A stretch of 64,000 nucleotides of DNA from contig CATNEN010000002.1 of NCBI GenBank assembly GCA_950097015.1, positions 930,001-994,000 on the forward strand, written 5' to 3'. The notes below the pieces were generated by a model. It saw nothing but the letters and a program-made list of their open reading frames with translations, searched no databases and had not been told where the DNA came from. This document shows, piece by piece, positions 43,739 to 56,207 of this stretch (its first letter is position 1; each line of letters opens with the position of its first letter). The position numbers and the translations under genes are program-made. The stretch comes from Macrostomum hystrix (taxonomy: Eukaryota > Platyhelminthes > Macrostomidae).

Positions 43739-44407
43739 GAGACAGGCCTCTAAGAGAAAGTTTTCAACTTAAATATCGGGCCAATTTTTTACAGATCTGT
43801 TGCGTTTCTAACATAATGAATTTGAATTAGTTTCATTCTTAACTAAACATCGCTGAAGGCATTTTAATATAGCTATGCTTAAATGCACAGAATGTTCTCG
43901 GAACTTGTGAGGAGAATAACAAGAAGTAGAGAGGCTATATATTTAGTGATTTAGAGCTGCAGTGAGAAATGTCAATGTCTCTGCTCGCGCGAGACATTCA
44001 GATAGCGTTTAAAAGCTAACGAGTTCATGTACTCACGAGTTGACACTGGGAACTGTCTATATATTATATGATATATGATTTATATATATTACGAGCGTGT
44101 ATATCCTCGTCGGTACTGATGTTGGTATGTGCGGTATATCATATACAGAGTGAGAATTAGTTTTTAGTATTTTTTTTTGCTCGCCGATGTTCTGATCGAG
44201 GTATTATATATTTAAGACTGAAATTTGAAGTATTTAGTATTTAGTATTTATAAAGTAGCCCCTGGCTGAAAAAATTGACTATATATATAACTGATCGATT
44301 GACTGATTTAAGTGCTTATAACTGCATGCGCGAGCAGTTAGTTATTTTTTAATAGGACATTTCTGTATAAATTTGTCACAATAGAACGCGAATAAAGCGC
44401 TTGTACA
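43700..44407 (+). mobile_element. Candidate solo or 3' LTR
   Basis: Begins TGTCTGG after a G-rich tract (TTGGGG, polypurine-like) and ends TTGTACA, so it has TGT...ACA termini. An AATAAA signal (44391-44396) lies 11 bases before the end, as in many LTRs. Its orientation is opposite to the RT fragment just upstream, and no target duplication is seen. It could be unrelated AT-rich DNA. Confidence 0.35.
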
Positions 44408-44409
44408 AT

Positions 44410-45795
44410 CCAGGTCTGCTTATATTTATTGTAGCTAGAAAATTCTGGAAAATTCTTGTAAACGACGTCCTAATTCTTCTGCATGAAATTTTTTCTATTA
44501 CGGAAATTTCGATTGTTTGCGGTACGGTATTGTATTCCAGATGATCTCTCCAGCTACAGAATGAATATAAATATATATTTTAGGTTAATCTATAATTAAG
44601 TAACACTGCCAAGGACCACTGCGAGTACGACCACCGAATTTTATAAAGCTTCACTCACAAACTGTTGATCTTCGTATTTTTTTACTTTATTTACTATCAA
44701 GCACAATAACTAATAGGTTGAGAGCAATCTAGTGACTTAATTTCAAATCAATTTCAATTAAGTATTTGTGAATTAGTACTTTTTTATTTAAAAAACCTAC
44801 TTCTCCTAGTCATCCGTGTATGAAGCGTTGTGTGTGCTGTTGCGACCTGAAACCTTTGACCTTCATAAAATTACACGACCGAATTAAGGTGAATTACTGG
44901 ATTGCGTATTTTTTCATTTCGTTTTTGTTTCATTATCTCTGGAAAATCAAGAGAGATAAGGAAAAACATGCCTGAAACGCGAGTAAAAATTCTTTTGTTT
45001 AAAAAAAAATTTGTGTAAAATTATGGTTCTTCCAATTTCTAGGAAGTAGTTCGAAAGCGTTGTCCAGGTACTACGAATATGACATCCAGCAAGCAATGGC
45101 TTTAATGTGTGAAATAAAAATAATCCGAAGCAAATATGAAAGTTTCTGTGCCACAGATTTTTTCCTGAAAATTTTCATTTTTAATTTATATTTAAAATGT
45201 TATTAAGAACACGTTTTTTAAAGAGTTTTTAGCACAATACGACAACGACAGTAAGACATCACATATTTAACAGACCTTTAGCAAGAAATATAGAAAAAAG
45301 AAGCTTTGATTATGTCTAGTGATATAATCAATTATGTCGGATTACAGTGCTAACACAAATCGAATCAGCCATTTGTGTTAGCATTTAAATTTAGCCCTAA
45401 AAATTTGGCTAAATAACTCATGTCAACAGAAGGCTTTAAACTGAAAACAAATTAACAATAAATTGTACTAGACAAGAGCACACACGCTGTAATCTTGAGT
45501 TAGCTAGGCATTTATACTTAACTGTATCTAACTAGACTATCTATTAATGCTTTGTATTAAAACCATCTCTGAAAAAATATTATACTTTAAAATCACATTT
45601 ATCAAAAAGTAACATAGGCCTAACCTAGTTCTAATTATTCTAATTTTGTTGTCTAAAAATACAATAATTTGACAGTCCCTTATAAAGTGCTAACACAAAT
45701 GTTAAATAATGTCTCAGTATGAATGCTATGAATTATGATAAGTAGGCCTAATGATACCAACAACAATTTCAGTCATAAAAAGTCAGTAAGCCAAA
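44410..45795. other. Upstream region of the DCAF5-like gene, nothing recognised
   Basis: AT-rich sequence without coding features. An acceptor-like CAACAATTTCAG ends at 45771, about 25 bases before the DCAF5-like ATG. This would suit a 5'-UTR intron or trans-splicing. Confidence 0.4.
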
Positions 45796-48700
45796 ATGTT
45801 AACTCCAATTGATTTTCAACAAAATCCTCAACTAAAGAATTGTTCAGCTAGGCCTAGTCAACATAGCAACATTTTTCTTAGAAAGAAACTTGAGTCCTGT
45901 AGCAATTTGTTTGTTAAAAGTCTAAATCAACACACTGGCTCTGTAAATGCTATTGAATTTGACAAAAAGAATGATTTTCTTGCTAGTGGTAAGTTGTGCT
46001 TGTAATTCCCTATTGCCTGAAAGTTAAAGTACACAATATAAATATCCAACCCTATGTACAATGCTGACAACAAGCTCTCACATAGTCCTTCTAACCTACA
46101 CCCAATATTTTAAACCCTGCACCCAGTTCTTCAAACCCTGTACCCAATCCTTCAAACCCTGCACCCAATCCTTCAAACCCTGCACCCAGTCCTTCAAACC
46201 CTGCACCCAATCTTTTAAACCCTGCACCCAGTTCTGCAAACCCTGTACCCAATCCTTCAAACCCTGCACCCAATCCTTCAAACCCTGCACCCAATCTTTT
46301 AAACCCTGCACCCAATCTTTTAAACCCTGCACCCAATCTTTTAAACCCTGCACCCAGTCCTTCAAACCCTGCACCCAATCTTTTAAACCCTGCACCCAGT
46401 CCTTCAAACCCTGCACCCAATCTTTTAAACCCTGCACCCAATCCTTTAAACCCTGCACCCAATCTTTGAAACCGTGCACCCAATCTTTTAAACCCTGCAC
46501 CCAGTCCTTCAAACCCTGCACCCAATCTTTTAAACCCTGCACCCAATCCTTTAAACCCTGCACCTAATCTTTGAAACCGTGCACCCAATCTTTTAAACCC
46601 TGTACCCAGTCCTTCAAACCCTGCACCCAATCTTTTAAACCGTGCACCCAATCTTTTAAACCCTGCACCAATCTTTTAAACCCTGCACCCAATCTTTTAA
46701 ACCCTGCACCCAGTTCTTCAAACCCTGCACCCAATCTTTTAAACCTGCACCTAATCTTTTAAACCCTGCACCCAATCTTTTAAACCCTGCACCCAATCTT
46801 TTAAACCCTGTACCCAGTTCTTCAAACCCTGCACCCAATCTTTTAAACCCTGCACCCAATCCTTTAAACCCTGCACCAATCTTTTAAACCCGCACCCAGT
46901 TCTTCAAACCCTGCACCCAATCTTTTAAACCCTGCACCAATCTTTTAAACCCTGCACCCAGTTCTTCAAACCCTGCACCCAATCTTTTAAACCCTGCACC
47001 CAATCTTTTAAACCCTGCACCCAGTTCTTCAAACCCTGCACCCAATCTTTTAAACCCTGCACCCAATCTTTTAAACCCCAGGTGGAGATGACAAGTCTAT
47101 ACGTCTGTGGAGCATTGAGCGCGACATCCTTGCCGAAGATTCCGTTGGACAGTCACCGTCAGGCCGGATGGCTGAGCGTCACATGTCGAACATCTTTGCT
47201 TTGCAATTCGACTGCCTCAGCGGCACCATCGTGTCTGGTGGCAACGATGGCATCATATTTTTGCACAGTGTTGGCACTGGTCAGCTAATACGCGGTATGG
47301 TGAGAACTCAACCAGTTCTCAGCCTTTCCTGCCACCCCACCAATCCGTCATTGCTCTCTGCGGCGTTTAACGACGGTCGGATTATTCAATACGATACTAG
47401 GGCCGCTGAGAGACCTCCGGCTGTCTCACTGCTGACAGGATGTGGCCTAGCCAGCTGTGTGGCTTATCATCCTACTCAGGACCATCTGCTGCTGACTGCC
47501 ACCGCACAGAATGGAGTTTGCCTGATTGACACAAGGCGACCAACGCGAAATTATTGCAGTGTTGAGCCCCCATCTTCTAGTACTGGAGGTTTGTTGTATT
47601 CCAGCTGCGATTCCTGTAGCTTTAGGAATGGGATTTCTGTAGCATTAGGAATGGGATTTCTGTAGCTTTAGGAATGGGATTTCTGTAGCTTTAGGAATGG
47701 GATTTCTGTAGCTTTAGGAATGGAATTTCTGTAGCTTTAGGAATGGGATTTCTGTAGCTTTAGGAATGGGATTTCTGTAGCTTTAGGAATGGGATTCTGT
47801 AGCTTTAGGAATGGGATTTCTGTAGCTTTAGGAATGGGATTTCTGTAGCTTTAGGAATGGGATTTCTGTAGCTTTAGGAATGGGATTTCTGTAGCTTTAG
47901 GAATGGGATTTCTGTAGCTTTAGGAATGGGATTTCTGTAGCTTTAGGAATGGGATTTCTGTAGCTTTAGGAATGGGATTTCTGTAGCTTTAGGAATGGGA
48001 TTTCTGTAGCTCTAGGAATGGAATTTCTGTAGCTTTAGGAATGGGATTTCTGTAGCTCTAGGAATGGAATTTCTGTAGCTTTAGGAATGGGATTTCTGTA
48101 GCTTTAGGAATGGGATTTCTGTAGCTTTAGGAATGGGATTTCTGTAGCTTTAGGAATGGGATTTCTGTAGCTCTAGGAATGGGATTTCTGTAGCTCTAGG
48201 AATGGGATTTCTGTAGCTTTAGGAATGGGATTTCTGTAGCTTTAGGAATGGGATTTCTGTAGCTTTAGGAATGGGATTTCTGTAGCTCTAGGAATGGGAT
48301 TCTGTAGCTCTAGGAATGGGATTTCTTTAACTTTATGAATGGGATTTCTGTAGCTTTAGGAATGGGATTTCTGTAGCTTTAGGAATGGGATTTCTGTAGC
48401 TCTAGGAATGGGATTTCTGTAGCTTTAGGAATGGGATTTCTGTAGCTTTAGGAATGGGATTTCTGTAGCTTTAGGAATGGGATTTCTGTAGCTTTAGGAA
48501 TGGGATTTCTGTAGCTCTAGGAATGGGATTCTGTAGCTCTAGGAATGGGATTTCTTTAACTTTATGAATGGGATTTCTGTAGCTTTAGGAATGGGATTTC
48601 TGTAGCTTTAGGAATGGGATTTCTGTAGCTTTAGGAATGGGATTTCTGTAGCTTTAGTTCTGTTCATTTTGTTATTGCAGTAATGTGTCTTTAGGAAAAT

Positions 48701-51300
48701 GATTAATGAACTTTCAGAACTTTCAGAATAATTTTTTTACTTTAAAACTTATATTTCTTTGAGATAGGGAATTTTGTTAAATTGCTTCTTAGAAAAGGGG
48801 TTTCTGTGAATTTAGTTTCGTTTCAGTAAAAAATATTCTTTCATCGCCTTGAAGCATGTCGTTTAATGGTTGTAAAACATGTAGTTTCAAGGCTGTAAAA
48901 CCTGTAGTTTCAAGGCTGTAAAACATGTAATTTCAAGGCTGTAAAACATGTAGTTTCATGGCTGTAAAACATGTAGTTTCATGGCTGTAAAACATGTAGT
49001 TTCAAGGCTGTAAAACATGTAGTTTCAAGGCTGTAAAACATGTAGTTTCAAGGCTGTAAAACCTGTAGTTTCAAGGCTGTAAAACCTGTAGTTTCAAGGC
49101 TGTAAAACATGTAGTTTCAAGGCTGTAAAACATGTAGTTTCATGGCTGTAAAACATGTAGTTTCAAGGCTGTAAAACATGTAGTTTCAAGGCTGTAAAAC
49201 CTACATTTTCAAGTCTGCGACAAACCTGTTATGCAGATGGCAGTTCCCTCAATGCTGTACTCAGCTCCATCGGTGATTTGGTCCTGGTCGTTGGTCGCCA
49301 GCGCTGCCCGGCCCTTTACAGCCTGTCCGCAGACAACAGCTCAGCCCACAGGTTAGCTGTGTTTGATGATGCCTGTTATTACAGCTCCTGCACCAGCAAG
49401 TCCTGCTGTTTCGCTGGCCCGGACGACTCATTTGTGGCCACTGGCAGCGATTCGTGTCAGGCATTCCTGTGGCGCAGGCCCAGCTGTTCGACATCTTGCG
49501 AAGTGGCCGTGTCAAGGGCAAGCCTGACACTGACTGGGCATCAGTCAGTTGTCAATCAGGTGAGAATTGGGTTCTTCTACGCTCGTAATTCACGTATAAA
49601 ATAAAAATATATATAAAAATTGCAGGAGTGCTGCGGGCAATGGCACATCATTTAGTGACACTAGACCCGCAGCCAGCGAGTAGGCAATTCTGCCCATTTC
49701 GCTGACTCCTGAGCACACACGCACACAGATACCATCTGCCCTGACTTTCTCATCGTCAGACAGTGTACAATCTCACCGTACCTTGAAGGTTGGCCTTCGA
49801 GGGCCAAAAAAAGCTATGATTAAGACTGAGAAATGGGATTTCTGTAGCTTTATCAATAAGTTTGATGTTGCCTGTAAAAGCCTGGTCCACGGACAAAACA
49901 GCCTGTACACAGCTTTTGTAAGCGCTGCACAGTTAACATCTGGCTCCTAGCTCAAGTGTAAGTTCCTTAGTTTTTTCCTAAATTATCCCTATTCTCATCG
50001 GTCCCAGGTTCGCTACAGTCCCAGGTTCTGTCTCCTGGCCACCTCTGGTGTTGACCTGTCCGTCAAGATCTGGTCGCCCTTCACCGCCGGGCCAGGATTC
50101 GCCACACTGGTTGACGAGAACAGTCAGGGCAGTTCAGCGGGGGTCAGGCAGGTGCACACCTACGATGAGTTTCTGCGCGGTGGAGTCCGGACATCGCCCG
50201 GGCATCAGCTGGCGAAGGAGCGTCAGCTGGCCGCCTATTTTGATTCGCTTCTGCAGCGCGACGTCTGCAGTTCGGCAGCGAAGAACAGCTCCACGTCGGC
50301 GTCTTCTTCAGATTCGTCGTCCGACGACGAGTCATCAAGAGCTAGTCGGCGTCCTCAGACCAGGCGACAGTTGACAAGCAGCCGCCTAGACAGGATTCGA
50401 CCCCACCTGCCGCCGAGGTGGGCGGAGGTCAGCGAGTCGGACGATTCTAGCAGTGAGCTGAGCAGCGACAATGACATCGGAAAATCTCGCAACGCGCCGA
50501 ATGCCGACGAAAATTTCGACAGATGCTTGCACAGCTATTCGAAGCGTCGTCGAGGCATTGTCGAAAAACCGACACAGCAGCGCAAACGACGCCACGGACC
50601 GTGCGGTTGTCGCGTGCGACAATTTCGTCTAGCAGGCGCCAGCAATGGACCCGGCTCCATCGATCGGGACCTCGTCATGAGCCGACTGCGCCAGCTGCTG
50701 GGCGAAGCGCAACAACGCCTCGGCAGAGCTGACGCACTGGCAGCCGCTAATGTCTCTTACTCAAACTCGTCCATGATGCTCGCCTCCAATCCTCTGTTGT
50801 CTCTGCGGCCCGCCTCCATGCAGCAGCTGATCTCGGTGGCTCGCCTGCTGCATCACCGCGGACCCATGCCTGCCAAGTCTCCCCCGCCTGGCCAGCTGCT
50901 GTTGCCCGGATCTACCGACCTGCTCGCCACTGTGACTGACCTGCGCACATTTCCCTGCCTAAGCTGGCGCTGTCACCGCCGCTTCATTGTCCGCACAGTC
51001 AGCACCTTCGCCTTCCTGCTCTACGCCGACTGCTCAGCGCTGACTGCCGCCCTGTCGCCGCGACCACCTCCGCCGCCGCCGCCGCCTCCGCCGAATTTGC
51101 CATCGCCAATGTCGTCTTCCTCGTCGAGCTCATCGTCTGGTTCGTCGACTGATTCGGAGGAGGAGGCAGGGCGCGATCGAGGCAACGACATGACGGTCGC
51201 TCGCCTTCTGCAGATGCCGCTGGTGTTTTTCAGCGAAGACGAAGATGATGACGTCGACGAGAGTTCCAGCACTTCCACTTCTGAGTCATCTGATGTTTGA
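45796..51300 (+). CDS. DCAF5: DCAF5-like WD40 protein (CUL4-DDB1 substrate receptor)
   Basis: Exons 45796-45988, 47082-47588, 49237-49559 and 50008-51300, all with GT-AG borders and consistent phases (1,1,0), giving 771 aa. The N terminus (FLRKKLESCSNLFVKSL, GSVNAIEF) and propeller match DCAF5: ASGGDDKSIRLW across the first junction, HMSNIFALQFD, SGGNDGIIFLHSV, KSCCFAGPDDSFVATGSD, LTGHQSVVNQVR across the third junction, and SGVDLSVKIWSPF. Then HTYDEF and AYFDSLLQRDV match the segment after the WD repeats. The tail of about 350 residues is Ser/Asp/Arg-rich with poly-Ser/Glu runs and a (Pro)10 tract, as in DCAF5 C termini. DCAF5 proteins recruit substrates to the CUL4-DDB1 ubiquitin ligase. Introns 1 and 2 are largely minisatellite. 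It is convergent with the syndecan gene. Confidence 0.88.
46107..47079 (+). repeat. 21-bp minisatellite filling intron 1 of the DCAF5-like gene
   Basis: About 46 units of a 21-mer (ACCCTGCACCCAATCTTTTA plus A) with variants CAGTTCTTCA and CAGTCCTTCA. The array runs up to the exon-2 acceptor: the last unit changes from AAACCCTGC to AAACCCCAG, which is the 3' splice site at 47080-47081. Since 21 is a multiple of 3, all frames are open (QSFKPCT); they are not genes. Confidence 0.97.
47620..48660 (+). repeat. 23-bp minisatellite in intron 2 of the DCAF5-like gene (first array)
   Basis: About 45 units containing GGGATTTCTGTAGCTTTAGG. Variants include CTCTAGG, GGAATTT and a deletion of one T. A block with TTTAACTTTATGAATGG occurs at about 48325 and 48550, so a segment of about 225 bp duplicated. 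Confidence 0.97.
48865..49205 (+). repeat. 23-bp minisatellite in intron 2 (second array)
   Basis: About 15 units containing TGTAGTTTCAAGGCTGTAAA. Its sequence differs from the first array but the period is the same. It ends about 30 bases before the acceptor of exon 3. Confidence 0.95.
49622..49795 (+). repeat. Dispersed hairpin-forming repeat, copy 1 (intron 3 of DCAF5-like gene)
   Basis: Shares about 150 bp with 61768-61960 in the same orientation. Two inverted repeats are visible: GCTGCGGG with CCCGCAGC, and CAGCGA with TCGCTG enclosing GGCA...TGCC. Later parts contain CACACGCACACAGATACC and CCTGACTTTCTCATCG. Origin is unknown; it may be a SINE or foldback element. Confidence 0.6.
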
Positions 51301-51685
51301 GACGGTTTTTAGCTGTGGAAAGTCCACAGGCTATATATGTCTGTTGCTAGTTTGTATGTGTCACGTAGACCTTCTTTGTGTGACATCATGTGTTGATTGT
51401 TCAGGAAAACAACCGCTATCTTAACTTTGTTTAGTTTCGATATTGGTTGTTTAAATCGTCAATCTTACTAATAGTTTGTATAGCCATTTATTTCAAACTC
51501 CGTGTCTTTCGATGTCAGCTGAGGAGTGTGCTGTGAACATTTATAAATATACGCAGATTTGACACAGCTAATGCGACACTGCCCTTCTATGCATTCAGTG
51601 TGATTGATGCGTCTTAATAGTCGCTGCATGTACATAGCTTGCAAACCGTTTACAAGAATTTAGATTGTCTTTCATTTAGCTCTGA
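51301..51685. other. 3' flank of the DCAF5-like gene
   Basis: Probable 3' untranslated region and intergenic DNA. No canonical AATAAA was noticed before the satellite begins. Confidence 0.4.
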
Positions 51686-51689
51686 TTCT

Positions 51690-53826
51690 CAACCAATCTG
51701 AGTATCTGGGAGAGTGACTGAACCAATCTGATGATCTGGGAGAGTGACTGAACCAATCTGAGTATCTGGGAGAGTGACTGAACCAATTTGAGGATCTGGG
51801 AGAGTGACTGAACCAATCTGAGTATCTGGGAGAGTGACTGAACCAATCTGATGATCTGGGAGAGTGACTGAACCAATCTGAGTATCTGGGAGAGTGACTG
51901 AACCAATTTGAGGATCTGGGAGAGTGACTGAACCAATCTGAGTATCTGGGAGAGTGACTGAACCAATCTGAGTATCTGGGAGAGTGACTGAACCAATCTG
52001 AGCATCTGGGAGAGTGACTGAACCAGTCTGATGATCTGGGAGAGTGACTGAACCAATCTGAGCATCTGGGAGAGTGACTGAACCAGTCTGATGATCTGGG
52101 AGAGTGACTGAACCAATCTGCGGATCTGGGAGAGTGACTTAACCAATCTGCGGATCTGGGAGAGTGACTGAACCAATCTGAGTATCTGGGAGAGTGACTG
52201 AACCAATCTGAGCATCTGGGAGAGTGACTGAACCAATCTGAGTATCTGGGAGAGTGACTGAACCAATCTGAGTATCTGGGAGAGTGACTGAACCAATCTG
52301 ATGATCTGGGAGAGTGACTGAACCAATCTGAGTATCTGGGAGAGTGACTGAACCAATCTGAGTATCTGGGAGAGTGACTGAACCAATCTGAGCATCTGGG
52401 AGAGTGACTGAACCAGTCTGATGATCTGGGAGAGTGACTGAACCAATCTGCGGATCTGGGAGAGTGACTGAACCAATCTGCGGATCTGGGAGAGTGACTG
52501 AACCAATCTGAGTATCTGGGAGAGTGACTGAACCAATCTGAGCATCTGGGAGAGTGACTGAACCAATCTGAGTATCTGGGAGAGTGACTGAACCAATCTG
52601 AGTATCTGGGAGAGTGACTGAACCAATCTGAGTATCTGGGAGAGTGACTGAACCAGTCTGATGATCTGGGAGAGTGACTGAACCAATCTAAGGATCTGGG
52701 AGAGTGACTGAACCAATTTGAGGATCTGGGAGAGTGACTGAACCAATCTAAGGATCTGGGAGAGTGACTGAACCAATCTGAGGATCTGGGAGAGTGACTG
52801 AACCAATCTGAGCATCTGGGAGAGTGACTGAACCAATCTGAGTATCTGGGAGAGTGACTGAACCAATCTGAGCATCTGGGAGAGTGACTGAACCAGTCTG
52901 ATGATCTGGGAGAGTGACTGAACCAATCTGCGGATCTGGGAGAGTGACTTAACCAATCTGCGGATCTGGGAGAGTGACTGAACCAATCTGAGTATCTGGG
53001 AGAGTGACTGAACCAATCTGAGCATCTGGGAGAGTGACTGAACCAATCTGAGTATCTGGGAGAGTGACTGAACCAATCTGAGTATCTGGGAGAGTGACTG
53101 AACCAATCTGATGATCTGGGAGAGTGACTGAACCAATCTGAGTATCTGGGAGAGTGACTGAACCAATCTGAGTATCTGGGAGAGTGACTGAACCAATCTG
53201 AGCATCTGGGAGAGTGACTGAACCAGTCTGATGATCTGGGAGAGTGACTGAACCAATCTGCGGATCTGGGAGAGTGACTGAACCAATCTGCGGATCTGGG
53301 AGAGTGACTGAACCAATCTGAGTATCTGGGAGAGTGACTGAACCAATCTGAGCATCTGGGAGAGTGACTGAACCAATCTGAGTATCTGGGAGAGTGACTG
53401 AACCAATCTGAGTATCTGGGAGAGTGACTGAACCAATCTGAGTATCTGGGAGAGTGACTGAACCAGTCTGATGATCTGGGAGAGTGACTGAACCAATCTA
53501 AGGATCTGGGAGAGTGACTGAACCAATCTAAGGATCTGGGAGAGTGACTGAACCAATCTGAGGATCTGGGAGAGTGACTGAACCAATCTGAGTATCTGGG
53601 AGAGTGACTGAACCAGTCTGATGATCTGGGAGAGTGACTGAACCAATCTAAGGATCTGGGAGAGTGACTGAACCAATTTGAGGATCTGGGAGAGTGACTG
53701 AACCAATCTAAGGATCTGGGAGAGTGACTGAACCAATCTGAGGATCTGGGAGAGTGACTGAACCAATCTGAGGATCTGGGAGAGTGACTGAACCAATCTG
53801 CGGATCTGGGAGAGTGACTGAACCAA
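51690..53826 (+). repeat. 30-bp satellite array 1, higher-order repeat of 27 units
   Basis: About 71 units of a 30-mer (GAACCAATCTGAGTATCTGG then GAGAGTGACT), with no length change in 2.1 kb. Substitutions are confined to a few positions: AATCTG/AATTTG/AGTCTG, and the triplet AGT/AGC/AGG/ATG/CGG. The order of variants repeats with a period of 810 bp: the rare GACTTAACC variant is at about 52140 and 52950, and the following 18 or so units match. All three minus-strand frames are open because the unit length is 30, so the 723-codon frame is not a gene. Confidence 0.98.
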
Positions 53827-53829
53827 ATC

Positions 53830-54685
53830 TGATAGTGAATAAACCAATCTTCTAGATGTTAAAACTGACCAGAGCTCAGGGAAAAATATAATGAATTACA
53901 ATTTCCTGCTATATTTGCAGGAAAATTTTTATTTCTTGTCAGATACGCCATTTCAATGAGGCAGCGCCTGCTGTTTTTTCAGATTTCTGCACACGTAAAA
54001 AACAATATTTGCTTACTGAAAAGTCTTAGCAATTAGGCAAAATATTGATGGGTAGCATACATGTACAGGTAGCAGTATTGTGAGACCACTCAGCAGGGTA
54101 GATATAGAGGTTTGCTAGTTATGAAACGCAAATGTTTAATCCTCACAAAATACTGCAAGCCTCACGCAGGCAATGTAAGCAGTGGATTGCAATTGCAAAT
54201 AAAATATTTTAGAATGTTACGAATAAAAATTTCTGAATTTCGCAAACATTAATCGCATTGCTAGTGCACATGGAACTGAACTTTTCCATTGTAGTAAATC
54301 AGTTTTACTTAACATCCATAAATTATTTGTACTATTGCAAGCGAAAGCACCATTATTTCTTATACAACAAATTATTTTCTGCTGCAGAAGTAGAAATTTT
54401 CTAATAAATTACGCGCTATAGTACGCGATGGATACTACTGAAGTCCGCATTTATAAGTAGCAAGTTACGCAAAGCACATAATGTTTTGGTGTTAAAGCAA
54501 TTAACAATTAACTTTCACACGATTGGGAATCATTGAGTAATTCATTTTTCCTGAAGTCAAAAAATGAAGTTTTCGTTTAACAAAAGAATTTATATTCGTC
54601 AATTCTTTTTTCGAAAAATAGCTTAAGCCCTGACTTCGCCTCTACAATCTTGTCCAATTAGCTGCAAGCCTCACATCTTCGATAT
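53830..54685. other. Intergenic AT-rich stretch
   Basis: Lies between two satellite arrays. Nothing is recognised. Confidence 0.5.
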
Positions 54686-54689
54686 TTTT

Positions 54690-55250
54690 CTATTGGCTAC
54701 AAGCCCCTCCTCTGCGATCATTTTCTATTGGCTACCAGCCCCCCTCTACGATCCTTTCCTATTGGCTACAAGCCTCTCTACGATCCTTTCCTATTGGCTG
54801 AAAGCCCCCTCTCCCATCCTTTCCTATTGGCTGAAAGCCCCCTCTCCCATCCTTTCCTATTGGCTACTAGCCCCCCCTCTCCCATCCTTTCCTATTGGCT
54901 ACTAGCCCCCCCTCTCCCATCCTTTCCTATTGGCTGCAAGCCCCCTCTCCGATCCTTTCCTATTGGTGCAAGCCCCCCTCTCCGATCCTTTCCTATTGGC
55001 TGCAGGCCCCCCTCTCCGATCCTTTCCTATTGGCTGCAACTGCAAGCCCCCCTCTCCGATCCTTTCCTGTTGGTGCAGGCCCCCCTCTCCGATCCTTTCG
55101 TATTGGCTACCAGCCCCCCTCTCCGATCCTTTCCTATTGGCTACCAGCCCCCTCTCTCCCATCCTTTCCTATTGGCTGCAAGCCCCCCTCTCCGATCCTT
55201 TCCTATTGGCTGCAAGCCCCCCTCTCCGATCCTTTCCTATTGGTGCAGTC
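54690..55250 (-). repeat. Minisatellite of about 34 bp with an inverted CCAAT box in each unit
   Basis: About 16 units. On the minus strand each holds AGCCAATAGGAAAGGAT followed by G-rich sequence (GGAGAGGGGGGCTTG). Unit length varies by a few bases. The AGCCAATAGG core fits the RRCCAAT part of the NF-Y consensus. It lies between the convergent DCAF5-like and syndecan genes. Confidence 0.93.
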
Positions 55251-55254
55251 CCCC

Positions 55255-55924
55255 TTCCATTTTCTATCGCTTCTGTAGGAACGTAAGCTCAGTAACTTTC
55301 AGTCAGCCAGTTTAAAAAAAGTGCGGCGCATAAATAGACAGTGCAATGCCAAGCAGAAATATTAGCGCAGTTTAGTTAAGAAAATACAGCAGTAAAAAGA
55401 ACACAGAATTACAAAACAATCAAGAGATTCGACAGAAGAAAAAAGAATTTTAATTATCGATTTCGCAGAAATAGCTCTTTTCGACTAGCTACAGTATATT
55501 AACAGCAGTATGACTAACGCCGTTCATGGTTTAAATTTGCAAAATAAACTTTTTTTGACAGCTCGAACATAAAATAAACCATGAAATAGTACCATAATTG
55601 TAGTTTTCGAAGAACATACGGACACGTAAGTTAAGCTCAGGAATAATTTGAGAACTGGCTGGTCCCAAAACGATTTATATTTTGTTGGCTTTAGAATGCC
55701 CTCAAAACCTGATTGGCCGAGAGAAATGAACTTGTAGCTATTTTTAGAAACGCTCCTCGGGGAAACCCTCGAACTGTGCCCTAACAAACCGAGGCAGATA
55801 AGGAACAGACAGAATCAATCGAAGAAAGACACAACTCACGGAGACGACATTGAGACACAGTTTCATATGAGTCACTGCCGATATTGCACACTGCGGACAT
55901 TGTGGGGTGAGTTTTGTTGAACCA
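55255..55924. other. 3' flank of the syndecan gene
   Basis: Probable 3' untranslated and intergenic DNA on the minus strand. No other gene is seen. Confidence 0.4.
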
Positions 55925-56184
55925 TCAGGCGTAGAATTCCCTGCTGGGTGCTTTCTCATAGGCTGGCACATTTGCAGCCTTCTTAGCCGGGTCCAAGGAG
56001 TACGAGCCCTCGTCCGCTTTCCGTATGCGGTAGACGCAGAACACAATCAGCAGGATGACCAGCGCCAGGGCTCCGATGCCGCCGCCAACAATGGCGCCAA
56101 GGATTGCCGGACTGGGGACCAAGCTGTCCGAGCCGTCAATGACAGCCCCCGCTTCAGCACTCGGTGTGGTCTTGTACATGTCTG
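55925..56184 (-). CDS. Syndecan, last exon (transmembrane and cytoplasmic domains)
   Basis: The minus-strand exon begins after the acceptor GCGCACTCCAG (phase 1) and ends with TGA at 55927-55925. It encodes a short juxtamembrane stretch (DMYKTTPSAEAG), a transmembrane helix (ILGAIVGGGIGALALVILLI, then VFCVY) with the GxxxG-type motif of syndecans, and a cytoplasmic tail. The tail has the C1 region (RIRKADEGSYSLD), a short variable part and the C2 region ending EFYA, the PDZ-binding motif. Syndecans are heparan-sulfate proteoglycans linking matrix to the cytoskeleton. The ectodomain and signal peptide were not found in the window; upstream exons probably lie beyond the satellite or outside the window. 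Confidence 0.92.
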
Positions 56185-56207
56185 CTGGAGTGCGCGGGAG
56201 TGCGTTG

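Noticed and set aside
51676-53847. 723-codon minus-strand frame of RLVQSLSQIL repeats
   Set aside because: The 30-bp satellite is open in all three frames on this strand, so openness carries no information.
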